A stretch of DNA of 60,000 bases from Anaeromyces robustus (taxonomy: Eukaryota > Neocallimastigomycota > Neocallimastigomycetes > Neocallimastigales > Neocallimastigaceae), in the NCBI GenBank assembly GCA_002104895.1, contig MCFG01000008.1, positions 65,001-125,000 on the forward strand, written 5' to 3'. The position numbers and the translations under genes are program-made. Below, in pieces: positions 42,701-54,057 of the stretch. Position 1 is the stretch's first letter, and every line of letters starts with the position of its first letter. The notes beneath the pieces were generated by a model. That model had not been told where the DNA came from, did not search any database, and saw nothing but the letters and a program-made list of their open reading frames with translations.

Positions 42701-45700
42701 ATTTTGAATGTCATGTATATCATTGCTAACATTATCATTATCACTGATTCTAGAGTATAAATCATTAATTTTGATATTATTATCATTAACAAAGTTTTCA
42801 GTGTTAGCAAGTCTCATGTAAATATTATCAAATTTACCATTTTGATTATTCATCATATTATCATTATTATTTAACTTAGAATAAATATCATTAACACAAT
42901 TTTGTATATTTTGAAGTTTTGAATTATTATTATGGTCGTTATCATTAATTCTAGTGTAAATGTCATTAATTTTAATACCATTATCATTAACGAAATTTTC
43001 AGCATTAGAAATTCTAAGATAAATGTTTTCAAGTTTATTGTTATGATCATTAACAGAGCTTTCAGTATTAATTAATCTCGAAGAAAGGTCATTTACTCTA
43101 TTTTGAATATCACTTAATTTATAACTTGGTTCCTTTTCTTCATTAATTGACTTTTGAGATTCATTTACAGAACTATTATCACTATCATTATTAGGTAATC
43201 TTGAATAAATATTCTCAATCTTGAATTTATGATCATTAATAATAATTTCTGCACTAACAATTCTGTTATTCATACCATCTAATTTACCAGCATATTCTTT
43301 AACAGTAGCTTCAGTAGTTCCTAATTTATTACTAAGATCATTAACATTATTTTGAATAGTTTGAATTTTGGATGCATTATTAGAAAGATCAGATAATTTA
43401 CTATTAATATCATTTAATGAAGCTTCATTGTCTTTAATCTTCATATTAATAGTATTAATAGTATTTTCGTTTTCTTTAAGTTCATTTACAAATGAACTTA
43501 TTTCATCCTTTAATTTATTAATTTCTTCATTATTCTTTTCAGAATTACTATTATTATTAATAACTTCCAATTTATCTTTAAGTTTCGAAATTTCATCTTG
43601 ACAATTAGCGAATTTTGTTTCAATTTCTTTGATTTGTGTCTTATTATTATTGTCATGAATATTAGTAACAGCATAATCTTCTAATTTTGCAATACGTTCT
43701 TCGAAGTTTTCTTTATATTCATTTGTACTCTTTTCGAGAATATCTAAATATTCTTTAAGTTCTTCATAATTATTATTATCATCCACCTTTACTTCTCTGG
43801 AAACAGGAGCTTCAGTAACAGCATTCTTCTTTAATGACTCAATAGCTTCAGTAGTACTTTGAATCAATTTTTGCTGTGTATCAAGAGTATGCTTTTGTTT
43901 ATCAAGATTTCCTTCAATGATTTTAAGACGATCTTCATCGAATCTTTGATTAATGCTATCACCATCGTTTCTATCCTTAAGTTTTTGTTCAAGTGATAAT
44001 ATTTTCTTATCAATATTACTATTCTTTACCTCACAATGCTTTAAGTCTTTTTCAATCTTTTGTACCTTCTTTTCAAGAATAACTACAGTATCATTATTAC
44101 CACTATTTGACATTACATCAGATATAGGAGAACTATCTTCAGATGGGGCAATTACACTTCTTTCTATAACTTCACTACGAGTGTCAGCAAATTGATCTAA
44201 TTCATTCTTAAGTTCTTTGAATTTGTTTTTATAGTTATTTTGTTCTTCTTCTAACTTATTAATTTTTTCCATTAATTCATTGTTATTTTGATATGAATCA
44301 TTGTTGTTTTGAGGTAAGCTTCCTTTTAATTCATTAACCTTATTACTAACATCTTCACTGAGCTTAGTAATATCATTTTCTAACTTACTGATCTTATCAG
44401 TTAATTCTTTATTATCACTTTGACTTGAATTTTCCTTTAATTCATTAACCTTATTGCTAACATCTTCACTGAGCTTAGTAATATCATTTTCTAACTTACT
44501 GATCTTATCAGTTAATTCTTTATTATCACTTTGACTTGAACTTCCCTTTAATTCATTAACTTTATTGTTAACATCTTCACTGAGCTTAGCAACATCATTT
44601 TCTAACTTATTGAGTTTAGCAACGTCACCTTCTAATTTATTAACCTTATCAGTTAATTCTTTATTATTATTATTATTATTACTTTCAGTATTATTGCCTT
44701 GGCTTTTCTTTAACTCTTCAATCTTATTATTAAGATCAACTGATATATTTCCCATATTTCTTTTTATTTCATTAATTGTATTTTTCATATCATTTGCTGC
44801 TTTAGTGAATTTATCATTAATTAATGACAATCCATCAGCAGTCTTATTGTTAGCATTATCAATTTTTCTATTCATGTCATCAACTGTTTTCTTGATATCA
44901 TCTTTATTAAGAGATGCAGTACTACCTCCCTTACTTTTTGGAGTATTATCAAGTTCATCAATTCTCTTATTAACATCTTCAACAGCAGAAACAAATTCAT
45001 CTTTAAGATAATCAATCTTATTGTTAATTTCTCCGAATTTGTCAAATAAATCATCGTTATCATTCAAATTATTAACAGATCTATTCATAGTACTTGGAGT
45101 GCCATTGATGTTTTGCAATTTATTATCAATATTATTGATCTTCTTCTTTATGTCATCAGCTACAGATGAGAAATTATCATTAATGGATTTGATCTTAGTA
45201 TTGACAATTTCTTTATTAGATTTTTCCAATTCTTCAATCTTACTTTCTAATTCATTGAATTTAACCTTATATGTTTCAATGAATTCAACTTTTTCTTTAA
45301 GTTTTTGAATTTCAGCATTATTATTGTTATTAATATTATTATTACTACTAAGATTATTAGTACTGCGACTTAAGAAGTCATTAGCAACAGTACCACGAAT
45401 TGGTTTTGAAGTACCATCCATTTCATCAATTTTTTCAGATATTTTCTTTAATTTACCATTAAGACCATCAGCAACAATACCGAATTTTTCAATGACATCA
45501 TTTAATTTAGAATCTGCCTCTGTAAAGTCAGATTCAAGGTCAGATACACGCTTATCTAAGGCTTCACGAGAAGTAGAGTCGTCTTCTCTATTATTAAATG
45601 TTTCAATACATTCTTTGAGTTGTTTATGTTGTTGATCAACTTTATCATCCAACTTACTCATTTTAAATTTAATATCAACGATTGTTTTATCAACTTTATC

Positions 45701-47386
45701 TAAACGAGTATCCGCTGAATCTTTATGAATACTACTATTACTACCAAGTGGACTTGTATTACTAACTTTGGTATCTGATTCAACTAACATTTCCTCAATA
45801 TGCTTAATTTTTTCTTTTATCTTTTCAATTTCTTCCTTATTATCATTTGATTCAGTACCTACAGTAGATTCCTTATTATCATTTGATTCAGTACCTACAG
45901 CAGATTCCTTATTATCATTTGATTCAGTACCTACAGTAGACTGTTTATTTTCATTTATATCTCTATTTGTTACATTTTCATTTTCATTACCCACAGAATC
46001 TTCAATTTTCTTTATTTTTTCATTAACATTAGAAATATATTCATCCATAGCCTTAACATTCTTATCTACAGTACCTTCTAAAGTCTTAACCCTTTCTTCT
46101 AAATTAGACATATTGCTAGAATCTATTATAACACCATTTTCACCTTGAGCTTGTTTTGCTTTATCAATTAATTTGTCCTCAACCTCCTTTAAGCATCTTT
46201 CAACATTTTCATCCAAAACATCCTTTTGATCTCTAACTACATCTTCAATAACTCTAATACGATCATCAAACTTATTAGACATACTATGTTGTTCTTCTTC
46301 TAATTGGCTTTCTAAATTAATAAATCTATTACTGATATGAAGTTGATGTTGTTTAAACTTTTCAATTAATTGGTTCTTTTCTTCAATTTGAGCCTTAAGA
46401 TCTTGTTCAAGTAAACTAAGTCTATTTACATCAACATTTTGGCCAGAAACAACATTTTCAATATTTTTAATACGGTTTTCAAGAATAACTTCATTTGGTT
46501 GAACTACCTTATTAATGGTTGATTCAACTGAGGCGATACGTTTAGTAAGATCGAGAATATTATTATAGGTATCTTCTGAAAGAGAATTAGAAGAACTATC
46601 CTTATCCTTCTTCTTACTTCCAAATAGAGAACTTTTCGATTTTGTAGATGTTGGTGTAGCAGATCTTGGAGTTGTAGCATGTTCCTTATTTTTAGAACCA
46701 GAAACAGTTGCTGATTTAGAAGATGATTCTTTAGGAACATTAGTCTTAATTTTCAAATCGTGCTTTTTCTTTTTACCTGAAGATGGAGATTTATCATCAA
46801 TATTAACTGAAATTGATGGTTGATCCATAAATGGTGTTGAATCAGGTTTAAGTAACCTTTCTAATTTATTGATCATTTCTTCTTGATCTTCTAATTTCTT
46901 TTTCATATTTCGTTGTTCTTCTTCCATTTTTTCAAATTTTTCTGAATATTTTTGAATTAAAATACTTTGAGCATCAACATCTAATGGAGCACCAGTACCA
47001 GTAGATTGAGCATTTTCTAATTCTTGTACTTTTGCTTCTAAATTTAAAAATTTATCCAAATCAATACTTTCTTCTATTACTCCTATACGATTTTCTAATT
47101 CATCTTGACGAGTTATTTGCATGTCTAGTGCATTTTCATGTTCACTTAATGGACTATAAAGCATAGAAATAGTTTCAATTAAACCCATATAACAAATATT
47201 AATTTTATCATAAAATAATGATACATTTTGTACCATAAAATCATGACAAACTTTTGGATTTTCGGCAATTTGTTCCAAATTAAAATTTTTATATTTTTCA
47301 ATAGTACTTCTATATTCATCATGACATTTCTTTGATTCTAATAGAACTTTAATAAGTTCTTTTTGCCTTAATGTTAATTCCTCCAT
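39734..47386 (-). CDS. Giant coiled-coil protein, 2550 aa, unknown function
   Basis: A single intronless frame of 7653 nt encodes 2550 residues. Residues 1-120 are a mixed helical head with Cys and aromatic residues (HDFMVQNVSLFYDKINICYMG) that I do not recognise. A Ser/Thr/Lys-rich linker with SSGKKKKHD and SKSSLFGSKKKDK follows at about 185-275. The rest is nearly all coiled coil, rich in Asn, Lys, Glu, Ile and Leu. Inside it are a 12-residue repeat (STVGTESNDNKE, three copies, about 480-517), a 37-residue repeat (about 907-1018), and from about 1400 to 1900 a recurring 21-residue unit such as KFNNVYTRMVNTEITVNDNND, i.e. three heptads. The tail ends ERTRYWSCY. No signal peptide or membrane segment is seen. 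A structural filament or scaffold is likely. Centrosomal, flagellar-rootlet or cortical roles are possible but unproven. Frames on the opposite strand are shadows. Confidence 0.9.
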   Translation of the reverse strand: MEELTLRQKELIKVLLESKKCHDEYRSTIEKYKNFNLEQIAENPKVCHDFMVQNVSLFYDKINICYMGLIETISMLYSPLSEHENALDMQITRQDELENRIGVIEESIDLDKFLNLEAKVQELENAQSTGTGAPLDVDAQSILIQKYSEKFEKMEEEQRNMKKKLEDQEEMINKLERLLKPDSTPFMDQPSISVNIDDKSPSSGKKKKHDLKIKTNVPKESSSKSATVSGSKNKEHATTPRSATPTSTKSKSSLFGSKKKDKDSSSNSLSEDTYNNILDLTKRIASVESTINKVVQPNEVILENRIKNIENVVSGQNVDVNRLSLLEQDLKAQIEEKNQLIEKFKQHQLHISNRFINLESQLEEEQHSMSNKFDDRIRVIEDVVRDQKDVLDENVERCLKEVEDKLIDKAKQAQGENGVIIDSSNMSNLEERVKTLEGTVDKNVKAMDEYISNVNEKIKKIEDSVGNENENVTNRDINENKQSTVGTESNDNKESAVGTESNDNKESTVGTESNDNKEEIEKIKEKIKHIEEMLVESDTKVSNTSPLGSNSSIHKDSADTRLDKVDKTIVDIKFKMSKLDDKVDQQHKQLKECIETFNNREDDSTSREALDKRVSDLESDFTEADSKLNDVIEKFGIVADGLNGKLKKISEKIDEMDGTSKPIRGTVANDFLSRSTNNLSSNNNINNNNNAEIQKLKEKVEFIETYKVKFNELESKIEELEKSNKEIVNTKIKSINDNFSSVADDIKKKINNIDNKLQNINGTPSTMNRSVNNLNDNDDLFDKFGEINNKIDYLKDEFVSAVEDVNKRIDELDNTPKSKGGSTASLNKDDIKKTVDDMNRKIDNANNKTADGLSLINDKFTKAANDMKNTINEIKRNMGNISVDLNNKIEELKKSQGNNTESNNNNNNKELTDKVNKLEGDVAKLNKLENDVAKLSEDVNNKVNELKGSSSQSDNKELTDKISKLENDITKLSEDVSNKVNELKENSSQSDNKELTDKISKLENDITKLSEDVSNKVNELKGSLPQNNNDSYQNNNELMEKINKLEEEQNNYKNKFKELKNELDQFADTRSEVIERSVIAPSEDSSPISDVMSNSGNNDTVVILEKKVQKIEKDLKHCEVKNSNIDKKILSLEQKLKDRNDGDSINQRFDEDRLKIIEGNLDKQKHTLDTQQKLIQSTTEAIESLKKNAVTEAPVSREVKVDDNNNYEELKEYLDILEKSTNEYKENFEERIAKLEDYAVTNIHDNNNKTQIKEIETKFANCQDEISKLKDKLEVINNNSNSEKNNEEINKLKDEISSFVNELKENENTINTINMKIKDNEASLNDINSKLSDLSNNASKIQTIQNNVNDLSNKLGTTEATVKEYAGKLDGMNNRIVSAEIIINDHKFKIENIYSRLPNNDSDNSSVNESQKSINEEKEPSYKLSDIQNRVNDLSSRLINTESSVNDHNNKLENIYLRISNAENFVNDNGIKINDIYTRINDNDHNNNSKLQNIQNCVNDIYSKLNNNDNMMNNQNGKFDNIYMRLANTENFVNDNNIKINDLYSRISDNDNVSNDIHDIQNNINEIFTRVVNNENSLSNQDKSINNIMVKLKESEESNNNKLQDIREIYSRLSDTENSSSENTNKIEDIYSKIDDNEEINNNKIQDVQYSIVEMNKKIGEVELKLKESKTMTSDTNNDEENKVKINELETKVSDLTTRLENSEKSINEINTLRDEENTKNENNIKDVLENVNKLVMKLNTDENAIDENTKCINELYNMNNTKYENEKNKVQGLQSNVDEIYTRLTNTESSINEHNNKIDSINNRLRNTENSINEYDDKFNGVLNRLKNIEKKDEQENTDALTEVDNKLKNVNSKLGNIDDAINEHNEKFNNVYTRMVNTEITVNDNNDKFNNVYQRMVKVELNVDEHNNKFNNIFTRMNENDDKLNNIYSRISTIESSTTDNSKKLSAISSEMINKEETNAKLQNLQSSINDINIKLENNTNENAKFNNRCDNINARLVENEKSINEYSGKLSSLNTRVTNNENTLKEQATLIDINEKLVKENEQSSNNKHQETKKKLNEVLSKIDETENSISDSTTKIKSLSTKLDNNEKNVDKLMDDMNNMSIKISSTENKINDNNKMISDITSRIGNSEQINNKFLEFQNSMENINSRISGIENTCKNDRTKIDNAMNEISNQEQNISNNTNKLKEISNKMKNIEIQTQNLNEIEGILETIETLKGQVGTIESKQGKDKAKMAEFEKKITSVNDTMAKNQSKVQDMIEQMSNNKEKNDDLADATEKLQKLEQNFNELKQKVKQNINENDKKVIDIEQKMNDYLVEKESNNNYSKLNSLEKIIKNINQMNIENKFDDLEKQINDIKSKTNEMNSTSSKLERKLNNQNENINEFVNVVIDKKFKKLENIIDHKNNGLSQKLQEQVKSLKENLSNENNNKMYNLNNNPNENNNYEYEKRIKLLEKALEGQIYKKTVNDRKKQQMENQFEKRIKELEKSIIGSSKNRRNYIDDTESVSNVEELNENNNYSFSKSDAKRRWNNEENNLKDYEERTRYWSCY
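44332..44664 (-). repeat. 111-bp in-frame repeat in the coiled-coil gene
   Basis: Three units start at 44332, 44443 and 44554 on the plus strand with an exact 111-bp period. They encode a 37-residue unit containing LTDKISKLENDITKLSEDV and SNKVNELK. The first two copies are nearly identical and the third is more divergent. Confidence 0.93.
45835..45945 (-). repeat. 36-bp in-frame repeat in the coiled-coil gene
   Basis: Three 36-bp units encode STVGTESNDNKE, SAVGTESNDNKE and STVGTESNDNKE. They are almost identical at the DNA level and lie in a non-helical spacer between coiled-coil segments. Confidence 0.93.
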
Positions 47387-49631
47387 ATTTATCTTTTATA
47401 AATAAAATATTTAAAATAAGAAGGATACAAAAAGAATTAAAAAATTAAAAATTTATAAAAATTTAAATTCGTACTTTATTATTCAAGAATGTTTAAGAAA
47501 ATATGAAAAAAAATAAATCAAATAAAGTAATATGATGTTAAAAAGAAAAAAAAATTTAAATATAAAAAAAATTGACTCTGATTTTGTTTTATTTCCAGTA
47601 TGTTTTTTTATGATTATTATATATATGAATAAAAATAATAAATATTTTTATGTAAATATTGATATAAAATACTATTAAATGTATACAATGATTGAGTGTT
47701 TAATATAATTAAATATGTATTATTTTTTATTATTTTTTTTTTAACATTGATTATATTTACAATGAATTTTTATAATATAAATGCAATATTGATAAATAAT
47801 GAAAAATATTGAAATATAATGATATAATGATAGTGTAATATTTATAGTTTTTACAATTCAAGTAAATGAAAAAAAAATTGTTTTAGAAAAAATAATAAAT
47901 AGATTAGATACAATATTATTATTTTTTTATTTAAACATTTTAAAAATTTCTTATTTTTCTTCTTTTATTATATTTCTTAAAATATTTCTTTAATTTTTTT
48001 AAAAAAAAAATAATTATAAAACTATATATAATTGATGATGGAATAAATAAAAAAAAAAAAAAAGGAAGAAAAAGAAAAAAGAAAAAAATAAAATTAAAAA
48101 AACTGAAAGAATAATAATTATTAATGTTATATTAATACTTTTTAATATAATATTAATACTCCTATTTATTTCTATTTTATAATTAATGCTGAAACTTTAT
48201 AAATTTTATAAATATTTTTTTGACTGTTATATAAATATAAAGTATATCATATAAATGTTTTTGTTTTATTACGATTTTATTATTAAAAAAATTTTTTTAT
48301 TTTCCTAAATTTAAAAATTTTAAAAATTAGTAATTTTTATCTATAAACTCTAAAAGCAAAAACTCTAAAAATTTAAAAGTTATAGCTTTAAATTATAGGA
48401 AATTTTTTGTATTTAATATAATAAATTCATACTTAATATTTTCTTTTCAAATAATATTTTTTTTATAAATATACTATTTTTTTTATATAATTTTTTCATT
48501 ATTTAAAATGTGACATAATATAAAGAATTAGTATATACTGATTATTTACATATTACTCATTAATAAATGATAATTAAAAATCGTTAATAATATTTAAGTA
48601 TAATTTAGTATTTTTTAATATATTTAAAAAAGAATATTATATAATTTAATAAACTATTTATTATTTTCTAATCTTATGAATTTTTAAAAATTCAGTGTCT
48701 TTTATATTAATAAATCATAATTAATAAACATTTCTTTTAAACTTAAATGTTAGAAATATTTTGAAATGTTCTCTTAATTATAGATTTAAAACTTTTAATA
48801 AACATAAATTTATATTTAATTTTATTAATTATAATTATGTTATTATTAATAGAATTTAAATATTATTTAATAAAAATTTAAATAAATAAACTTTGATTTT
48901 AATATAAAAAAACTAGTTCCAATCATATAAAATTTTTAAAAAGAATAATAAAATATTTTAAATTCTTTTTTTTTAATATATATATATAATTTTAGAATAT
49001 TTATATTTGATATATTCAGAAAAAGAATTGTAAATATTTATATTAACATGAAATTATATTTCAATTAATATATTAAATAATATCATATTTTATATATAAA
49101 AAACTGTTTTACATAAATAATAATGAAATATCCTTTTTATGAAATTATTATATATAGTACATTTCCCATACTTTTTTTTTTTTTTTTCCTTTGTTTATTT
49201 TTTACAAATCATTAAATTATTTGATCATTATCTTTATTTATTATTTAAAAAAAAATAAAAATGAAAAAGTATCTATATTCATAATTAATTTTTATAAATT
49301 ATAATAATTAATTTTTAATTTTTTTATTTATACTTTTATTGAATTATATATAATTAATCAAAAAAAAAAAAATATTATTTTCTGAATGTTATAAATTATA
49401 CTTCACTATATTTAATACATAATTAAATGGTAAAATATACTTAAATAATAAATATTTTTTTTAAATTTTTTTTGAGTATTATAAAAAAAAATAATAATAT
49501 TTATTTTTTTTTTATTTTTTTTTTTTTGATAAAAAATATTTTTTTTATTTTTATCATTATATATGTTACTCTAAAAAAAATATAAATAAAAATGAAATTA
49601 TATTAAATAAATAACATATTAATTCTACTTT
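47387..49631. other. Intergenic, AT-rich
   Basis: No gene seen in about 2.2 kb. It holds A/T runs and short repeats only. It contains the upstream region of the giant coiled-coil gene and the 3' side of the Asn-rich gene. Confidence 0.6.
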
Positions 49632-50050
49632 TTATGATACATTAACAGCTTTTTTTGATGATTCTTTATTTTTAACCATTGTTTCATTATTACTATTATT
49701 TTTATACTTTTGTTTAATATTTTGATTAAATGATTTTGGTTTATTTTGAATAGATGAATTTGAATTGTTTTGATTTGTTCCATAAACATAATTATTGGAA
49801 AAGTATTGTTGTTGTGGGCTTTTACTTTTTGACATTAAGTATGTAGTTTTATTATTATTTTGTTTTACTATAGGTTTTGAAGAATTAGAGGATGATGTTG
49901 AATTATTAGATCTTAATGGAGTTGATGATTTAACCTTTTTAGATGAATTTGTAGTATTAGCATTTGTTGATTGCTTCTGTTGATTTTTGTTGTTATTATT
50001 TTTGGCATTTTTATTATTATTTTGTTGATTTTCTATATTATTTTCTCTTG

Positions 50051-50084
<34 letters not shown>

Positions 50085-51590
50085 TCTATTAGTATTATTA
50101 TTATAATTACCATTATAATGAGTATTCTGTTTAAATGGTTTAGTATTTTGTTGTTGAGTTGGCGAACTTATTGTATTTTCATTATTATAATAATTATTAA
50201 TACGTTCTATAACATTATTATAGTTAATTGGGTAACCACCATTATTAGGTTGAGTTAATTTATTAATGTCGTTAATTATAGAATAATTTTCTACATATTT
50301 AGCATAAGTACTGTTTTTATTAAATTTTTTATTATTATATTGTTTTTTATTATATTGATTTTGCTTTTTATAATTATGTAAAGAATCAAAGTTAAAAGTA
50401 ACTGTTTGCTTTTTATTATTTGGTGATGGACGTTGAACCATACGTTTACGTCTTTGAGTAGCTTCTTGTAATTGTTTAATTGCGTTCGACCTAATTTCAA
50501 GATTTTTTTCTCTTAAAACTTTTCTTGAATGAACATAATTATTCCATATTTCATCAGGAGAAAGAATTCTGTTAATATTCTTGGTTGAAGATGAAGATAT
50601 ATTTTTATTGTTTGTATTTAAATTTTTCTTTTTTGTATTTTCATTTTGTAAATTATTGATATAATTATTTAATTTTATTTGATAATCATAATATGGTTCA
50701 TAATCTTCTTGAGCTCCATCTTCAGCATCAAATGGATTATAAGGTGGATAATGAATAAGAGAAATTGGACAATTTTCAAAAGCATCTTCCATGATAGATT
50801 TATTCATTTTCTTTTTATCTTTTTTCTTCTCAGTAGAAATCTTATCCATAAGATTTTTACTAAGTGTTGCACCTGCTTTAATGAAATTAGTTTCCGGATT
50901 ACGTTTATAATAATCTATTAAATGCCATGATTTTGGTGAATTATTTAATGCATATGCAGATGCAATGGAAAGTGATAGTTTTCTGACACAAATTTGATTA
51001 TTTTTTGATTTTGAGTTAGCTGAATTATCTTCAACTAAATATAATGGAATACTATCATACCAAGCTTTAGATCTTCTAATCATCTTAGAATGACCAAGAT
51101 AAATGAAAGCTTCATACAAATGATTTAATGGATATTTATCATTAATATATACACTTTCATCAACAGTTTCTACTTCAGAAATAGTACTTTCATCATTAGA
51201 ATATTCTTTATAAATAGTAAATAATTGATGTGGATGATATTCATATTTATTATAACCTTTAGAATGATTTTTTTTATCCTTTTCAGTATTTTTAGATTGG
51301 TTATTCTTCATCATATCTTTCATTTGTTGTTCTTGTTCTTGTTCTTGTTGTTCTCTTCTCTTTTCACTATTAATCCTTTCATATTTGTAATTATATCTTA
51401 TTTGTGATGGAGTATCATCTTCACTAATAAACAAATGCTTATTTCTTCTTTTTTTATGTCTATATCCACTTGTTCTAATAACTCTACCTTTTACACTCTT
51501 CTTTTCTGATGTTTTTTGATTATTATCCATTACATTTTCATCTTGCTTAAAATTATTTCCTTTTTTATATACTTTATTATTTCTTTCCAT
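49632..51590 (-). CDS. Asn-rich basic protein of unknown function
   Basis: A single exon encodes 652 residues. The N-terminus is strongly basic (KGRVIRTSGYRHKKRRNK), suggesting nucleic-acid binding or nuclear entry. A run of Gln/Glu (EQEQEQEQQ) follows. The only globular-looking part is at about 125-245, with YPLNHLYEAFIYLGHSKMIR, ICVRKLSLSIASAYAL and SPKSWHLIDYYKRNPETN, which I do not recognise. A second conserved-looking piece, RILSPDEIWNNYVHSRKVLR followed by a basic helix with ATQRRKRMVQRPSP, lies at about 340-390. The rest is Asn/Lys/Ser/Gln-rich and probably disordered. No membrane segment or signal peptide. It is real because the middle segment keeps non-repetitive composition and codon use over a long frame. 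Confidence 0.8.
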
Positions 51591-51867
51591 TTTATAAAAA
51601 TATTATAACTTATATTTTTATTGATTACTTTTCTTTTTTATGTGTCACAAATTTATATGTTCGTTTTACTACTGTATTTAAATAGGATTACCAATCTTTT
51701 TAGTTGCTTACTTTCCTATACATAATTCTTATATTTTTTTAATAATATTTATTTTTTATGATATAATTTGTTAAAAATATTATATTTAATAAATAAATAA
51801 ATAAATAAATTATAAAAGATAGTATATAAGACAGAAAAAAATATATTATTAAAAAAATTTAAACGAG

Positions 51868-51900
<33 letters not shown>

Positions 51901-52951
51901 TATAATATAATATATTATAAAACAAAAATAAAAAACAATAAGAAAAAAAAATTCCAATAATCTCTAAATATTAATAACAACAATAATCATAAATATATAT
52001 AAAAACGATATTAAAAAAAATGATATAATAAATATAAGATTATTATATTATCAATTTACTATTAATACTTTTAATTCAATAATAATATATTTTTATATTA
52101 TATATTTTTATATTATATATTTTTATATTATATATTTTCATAATATATATTTTATAGATATTATATTATATATTTAAATACATTTTTATTTTTAAGCTTA
52201 TTATAAATTATTATAATATAAAAAAAAATGATATGGATCTATGAATAAATTTAAAACATATTAAAAAACAAATCTTCTTTTTTTTTATAACTAAAAAAGT
52301 TCTTATATAATTATTAATCTTCATTATAAATAAAAATTTATTTATATTAATCTTCATTATAAATAAAAATTTATTTAAATTATTAATATTATTAGAAAAC
52401 TTAAACTTTCTTAATGTTACTATTTAAAGTTTTAAAAAAAAAATATGCATATATATTATAATCAATTGGATATATAATATATAAATAAATTTATATATAT
52501 ATATTAACAAAATTTACAAAATCACACAACTTTTAAAGAAAAAAAAAAAATTATAGAAAATCCATATATTACTTTAATAAATGAATCTTTCTTAAAAAAA
52601 AAATAAATGATTATTGAATAAATTATTAATAATTCAAACAATAGATATACATAATAATATTTTTAAATTTATACATAAACTTTCTATCATTTATGTAATT
52701 AAATAATTTATTTTACTAACAGAATTCATACGCCTAATTATAATTAAAAATTCATTTTTATTATAAAGGAAATTTTATTTTTAGTGTTTTTTGAATTTTT
52801 TTGTTCATTTGTTCGTTGAATAATCAAGAATAAATATTTTTCCATATATTGATTCAATATATTAAAAAAAAATAAAATATTTTATATTTTTTTTTTCAAA
52901 TGATTTTTTATTTCTCATCAAAAGTATTATATTTTATTTAATATATTTTAT

Positions 52952-52991
<40 letters not shown>

Positions 52992-53747
52992 ATCAAACTA
53001 TAATAGATTATTTTAATATACATTTATTTTGCTTTTTCTTTTTTATCTTTACAAAACCTTTTTTTTCTTTTCTTTTTTTTTATTATTAAACTATTATTTA
53101 TTTACTTTTTTACTTTTTTTTTTTTTTTAATTTAAATCTGTTGAATCTGTTTTTGGTTTATTTATTTACTTTATAGATTCAAGTTTTATTTACTTGATTA
53201 TTTTTATTTGTTTATTTATTTATCTACTTTATTTGATTTTATCTCTTTTATTTTTCGTAAACAATAAACATGTTTTATTTATTATTTATTATTATTATTT
53301 ACTGTTTCTATTTATTTATTCTGATGGAAGAATTATTAGATTGATTATATCTCTTTGTTATTCTTTGTAATATTATTTTATTGAGATCTCTATTTACCTT
53401 TATCTATTCATTCCAATATTCCAAATATGTACGATTATTATTGCTTCTTTGTTATATATTTTAAAAAAAATTATAAATTCAAAAATTCAAAAATATATTC
53501 ATTTTACACATACAAATCAAAACACATAACTTTTTTACATTTTTTTTTTTTTTTGTAAAATTAAATGATTTTTATTTATATATATATATATTTTTATTTA
53601 TTTATTATTTTTATTTTTTATTTTTATTTATATATATATTTATTTTCATTTTTATTTTTTATTTTTATTAAATTATTTACTATATTACATTTTTTATATT
53701 TTAACATCTAAGAATATATTAATCATTTTATTGGAGTTTTTGATGGA
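51591..53747. other. Intergenic, AT-rich
   Basis: No gene seen. It contains long A and T runs (about 51868-51895 and 52954-52990, the latter 37 T) and a four-fold TATATTTTTATATTA repeat near 52086-52140. Confidence 0.6.
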
Positions 53748-54057
53748 TTATTCAAAATTTTCATGTTTACATTTTTTTAAATGATGACCATGATGTCCAT
53801 GATATCTATGACATGACGATCATGACGACTATGTGGGCCATGTGGGCCGTGTGGACTAGGACTTAAAGAATGAAAACGACGACCATGATGATCATGTTGG
53901 TCATGAAGACCATGTGTGTTAGGACCAAAAGAATGACAACCAACGACGACCATAATTAGCCTTCATAACTATGATTATCTTGTTGGTCGTTATTTTCATA
54001 TGGACTAGGACCGAAGGAATGATAACGACAACCATGATAATAATTATGTTGTTCATT
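53748..54057 (-). pseudogene. Decayed His-rich repeat protein
   Basis: This 310-bp island is much richer in G and C than its flanks. The minus strand encodes His/Gly/Arg/Pro-rich pieces in three units: HGCRYHSFGPSPY (near 54010-54030), CHSFGPNTHGLHDQHDHHG with RRFHSLSPSPHGPHGPH (near 53830-53930), and RYHGHHGHHLKKCKHENFE ending at a stop at 53748. Successive units sit in different frames, and the first runs into a stop. No GT-AG intron visibly joins them. It is best read as a broken gene for a repetitive His-rich protein, possibly metal-binding (inference). A gene with unusual splicing is the alternative. Confidence 0.55.

Noticed and set aside
40881-46148. Plus-strand Leu/Ser/Phe-rich frames opposite the giant coiled-coil gene
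   Set aside because: They are shadows: Asn/Lys/Glu codons read backwards give Leu, Phe and Ser. No independent start context or family.
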